Assembly (NCBI GenBank): GCA_963922205.1
Contig: CAWUHX010000525.1
Coordinates: 19,115 to 83,114, forward strand
Direction: 5' to 3'
Source: Romanomermis culicivorax
Lineage: Eukaryota; Nematoda; Enoplea; Mermithida; Mermithidae
Length of the DNA stretch: 64,000 nucleotides
A model generated the notes under the pieces. That model had not been told where the DNA came from and did no database searches. It saw only the letters and a program-made list of their open reading frames with translations. Shown here piece after piece: positions 60,950-64,000 of the stretch (positions are counted from its first letter, which is position 1; each line of letters opens with the position of its first letter). The position numbers were made by a program, and so were the translations under genes.

Positions 60950-61849
60950 TGTAACATACCTGCTAACACAGTACTGTAAATATATAGCATACTGTATGTG
61001 ATAGTCATTTATTAAATATTATTTCATTTTCCTAATCCTATTTTATCGTCTCAAGGGTGTCTGAGATTCACGCCCAAACATTCCTGTAAAATTACGTGAA
61101 GTACTTTATTTTGATCCATCCACACCCCAGTAGCCGCTATTGACCCAATTAAGACGCCCCAATTAATTTGCATAACAGCAGCTGGTCCCCTAGAACCTAC
61201 ACTAAAATACACATTCCACAGCTACCAAAATTCCCCATAAAAATCGTAAACAACACCTGCATACAGTAAAAAGTAAAAGCCCCACCAGACAGTAGTCTCA
61301 AGTGGGACGGTCGCTATGGTCCCACAAAACATGTATACATAGAGGAAATAGATACAGAAGCATGCACAGAAGCACAGAGGTGTGGCTAAGCCCACCGTAG
61401 GAAGCAAGCATAGGGAAGACACAAAAAGCATACAGTACCAGGAAAGCATTGGAGGGCGTGACCAAATTAGTGAGAATAACGAAGCAGGAAGTGGCGATTG
61501 GCGAAAGAAGATGGACAGAAGCAAGACCTCCCGCAACGCCCAGGGAGTAACCAAAAACGTCGTATTTAAAGAGGAGCAAAGCATGATTTAGTTAGTTCGT
61601 GTTCATATCAAATTTAGTTTTTCGAATCCATTTTATTTGCAAGCCCCGCGTCTTTTTATATGAAAGCAGTTAAACCGAGTCCGTTTTTATTATTTGCAAG
61701 CCAAACACACGTTGTCCCCCATATTCGTTGTCGACGAGCAAGCCGCCGTCGATTGTCATTTTGTATCGCTCTCACCCCCGAATCCCGCGCCCTTTTAACC
61801 ACTGTCTGTTTTACTATAAAGTAAAGTACTTCTCAAATGGGTCGTTACA
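60950..61849 (+). repeat. LTR of a second retroelement (5' LTR; left limit tentative)
   Basis: The right end GGGTCGTTACA is followed within a few bases by a primer-binding-like TGGTGACCC. The left limit is set at TGTAAC (60950), which forms a 6-bp inverted repeat with GTTACA. That gives 900 bp. The partner LTR lies beyond the window, so the left limit cannot be confirmed. Confidence 0.55.
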
Positions 61850-61854
61850 TATTT

Positions 61855-61873
61855 TGGTGACCCTACCATACCG
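61855..61873 (+). promoter_or_regulatory. Putative primer-binding site
   Basis: TTGGTGACCCTACCATACC follows the LTR end by about five bases. It begins with TGG, the complement of a tRNA CCA end. The tRNA species was not identified. Confidence 0.5.
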
Positions 61874-61979
61874 TTAACCCCTGGAACTCCCTGCCCGAAT
61901 TAGGTGCATCCTTTATCCAGGCATCCCCAAGCATTAGATAATACAGTAGTAACCGTTTCCTACAGTAGGACAGATATTT

Positions 61980-62234
61980 GTAGAAAGCAAACTGGGAATC
62001 CCCTCCAACAAAACATTAAGCGATACATATTTACGAATACAGTGTGAAGCAAAAATTGAAGCATTTAAGCAGAAATCCCAGCATAAACAAAGAATGACCC
62101 ACCAAATGCAAGATCATTTAGGAGAAATCATTAGAGAACAGATAAACAATTTATTTTCTGAACATTTTCGTACTCTGCGCACATTTTTGAACCAGAATAC
62201 AGTAAACCCTACCCTAATTGACGATATCCTATGA
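61980..62234 (+). pseudogene. Gag N-terminal remnant
   Basis: An open reading of about 80 residues, ending at a TGA (62232-62234), is rich in Q, K, E and H (e.g. EAKIEAFKQKSQHKQR) with coiled-coil character. It lies directly after the primer-binding region, where gag starts in LTR elements. Capsid, protease, RT and integrase, expected next, are absent: env follows after only 140 bases. Family assignment (BEL/Pao or other) is not possible from this piece. Confidence 0.45.
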
Positions 62235-62372
62235 CTCAACTTCTAAAACTTTGCAGACTGTTCAGATTGTAAACTCCCACCCCCTCAACACAACAATGCA
62301 AAACACCAACAATGGCCACGCCAAACCAGCCAGAGTGAAAAAACACAATGCCCCGTCGCCTCCAATAAAACA

Positions 62373-64000
62373 TTGTATTGGCCATTGTATTGTATTTTTA
62401 TATGCATCATAATCCCTACATTGTGTATTGCACAATTTCAGACCTGTGGAACTTCATTGAGCAGTCACTCGGTCAGCATACCAAAACTTGTATCATGTAT
62501 GCCCTCTTCCACAGTAGACAAACCAGTACAGACACTCGGAAAAATCTATATTCCCTCCACTAAGCCTGACATAACAGATGCATATAAATGCAGTGCTTGC
62601 AAACGGAAAATTTGTACTAATACTGGATTTTTTGGCTCAAAAGGTATTGTTTTTGACCAAACCGAAATGCAAAATCTAACCCTGCACGTTTGTAAGGCAA
62701 TCGTTATAGACAAAGAACACAACGGTCAAAAATTATATGAAACTCAACCAGGATTTTGGTCAACAAAATACTCCCTAAGCCTAGAATACACATGGTGTTG
62801 TACAGACCACTGTACGTTGGTCACTAACGTCGTCATAGAGATAGGACAAATAGCATCTTGGAATGGAAAATCAATGACAGGTACATTAGGTGATCTGGGG
62901 TCATGCAAACTGACATCAGGCCATTGTGTAAGGGCCGACGGATCCATTATCTGGAATGAAACAGCATTCGAAAACCTATGCCCCTTCGAATACAAAAATT
63001 GACATCCCATAAGACTGACGCAAACCCACATGACAATAGAAGAGCTACAAGGTGCATTCTCAGTCAAAAATACATTCTTTTCGAACCCCAACTGCCCAGA
63101 AATCCAAGACAGTGTCCTAACTGAACAGGGCATTGTTGTGCAATTAGACAAAAGCACCCACATTGTAACGCCTTTTTAACACCAAAAATTAACAAAACCC
63201 ATACTACACTCTATGATTTTGACGATTTTGAACCCATTAATGCAAAACTAAACTATCTAGCAGATAAAATCCAGGAATTCGAGATCCAGAATTTCAAAAC
63301 CATCTGGACTGAACTATGCAGACAGGCACAGCGTCACTTTGATCTAGTATGGCAAATTTTGCGCCTTGATGCAACCCTTGGGGTATGTGCATTCCTACAA
63401 CAAACTGACATAATAGCAGAATTCACAGGGGATGCCCTCACAGTCTGGCCCTGTAAGCAGGTAAATGCATCCAAAGTCTTTTACAACCATAAAATTAATG
63501 AAACATGCTGCAAACTTTTACCTATTCTGGTGGGAACCGAACTCATGTTTTCGAACTCAGGAGGAAACGATTTGACCCCTTTCTCACAAACCATTGACTG
63601 CCATCACATGCATGTAGCCCTTTACAAACAGAATAATACATGGGTCAGCGAAACAGGATCCCCACATGTCACTGACCTACCTTTAGAAATCGTCTGGAAC
63701 CAAAATTTCTCCCTCTTTCATTTTAATACACCTGCAATTTTTCATGATCAACTCACAACCATTTCAACCAACTTACTTTTTTAAAACAATACATTTACAA
63801 AACTCACACACTTGAAAACGTTGTTAAAAAACTCGTCAATTACACCGCCCAAATGTCTCTTAACTCAGATACAGTTTACAATATGATCTCAGGCAGTGGC
63901 CAAGCAATCGGAAATACCCTCTCTGGTGCTGGTCAAGACATAGAACATGTAATAATGGGCACTACCCAAAGCCTCACAGAAGGATTAAATAATTTACTCA
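62373..64000 (+). pseudogene. Env-like glycoprotein gene, broken, running off the window
   Basis: The frame opens with a hydrophobic signal-like stretch ending CIAQFQTC. A cysteine-rich ectodomain follows with paired CC, C-x-x-C and N-glycosylation sites. Three breaks are visible: an in-frame TGA at 63000-63002, a frame change at a T-run near 63172, and another at a T-run near 63776. The reading after the last break is rich in glycine and continues past 64000. The pattern (G-x-C, D-G-x-x-x-W-N, then CP) recalls class III glycoproteins of chuvirus-like or rhabdovirus-like origin that some nematode and insect retroelements carry. This is a weak resemblance. The copy cannot make an intact protein as written. 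Confidence 0.6.

Noticed and set aside
61222..61584. Antisense hydrophobic frame of 120 codons
   Set aside because: It lies inside the LTR, overlaps a second frame equally long, and has no homologous features.
62218..62412. Separate small gene overlapping the gag remnant
   Set aside because: It has no start context or family character, and a different frame overlaps it with better coding appearance.

Overview
The window is nuclear DNA of a nematode. It has short genes with many small introns that end in the nematode-type acceptor TTTTCAG, AT-rich non-coding DNA, and a very high load of DNA transposons. The 3' coding region of the LTR retrotransposon resembles, from memory and unchecked, repetitive proteins of the mermithid Romanomermis culicivorax. 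A mermithid or related enoplean is therefore my best guess.

Layout: 0.9-3.2 kb, a DHHC palmitoyltransferase (+). 3.3-6.4 kb, a broken MULE-type transposase (-). 6.8-11.8 kb, nested small transposons and a palindromic minisatellite. 11.9-14.7 kb, a complete TMEM120/TACAN gene in 10 coding exons (+). 15.7-19.0 kb, a hAT-derived repeat holding two further hAT insertions. 19.2 kb, a one-exon UPF0235/C15orf40 homologue (+). 21.0-22.4 kb, an unidentified gene (+). 22.7-26.9 kb, nested hAT elements. 27.0-28.6 kb, a membrane-anchored histidine acid phosphatase (+, first exon not found). 28.8-34.6 kb, more nested elements. 34.9-40.2 kb, the site-2 protease MBTPS2 in four exons (+). 40.5-41.5 kb, another candidate DNA transposon. 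41.9-52.3 kb, a Ty3-type LTR retrotransposon. 54.1-56.3 kb, a four-span membrane protein of LAPTM-like layout (+). 56.3-60.9 kb, mostly featureless DNA. 60.9-64.0 kb, an LTR, a gag remnant and a broken env-like gene running off the window.

Two things stand out. First, the Ty3 element has a second coding region of about 4.7 kb after integrase. It carries a PPxY motif, a DEDDy-type 3'-5' exonuclease signature (D-x-E, D, Y-x3-D), a lysine-rich patch, a long proline-rich linker, a conserved-looking helical block and an arginine-rich tail. I know of no standard Ty3 element with this layout. Second, many small DNA transposons have precise ends and 8-bp target duplications (hAT-like) and sit inside one another, which gives a readable relative chronology. 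Several families share one design: CAGTG, a T-run, then a family-specific word that recurs as a subterminal palindrome.

The host genes are unrelated housekeeping or membrane genes. I see no operon logic among them. Exon boundaries were read by eye from splice sites, reading phase and family similarity; no search was run.
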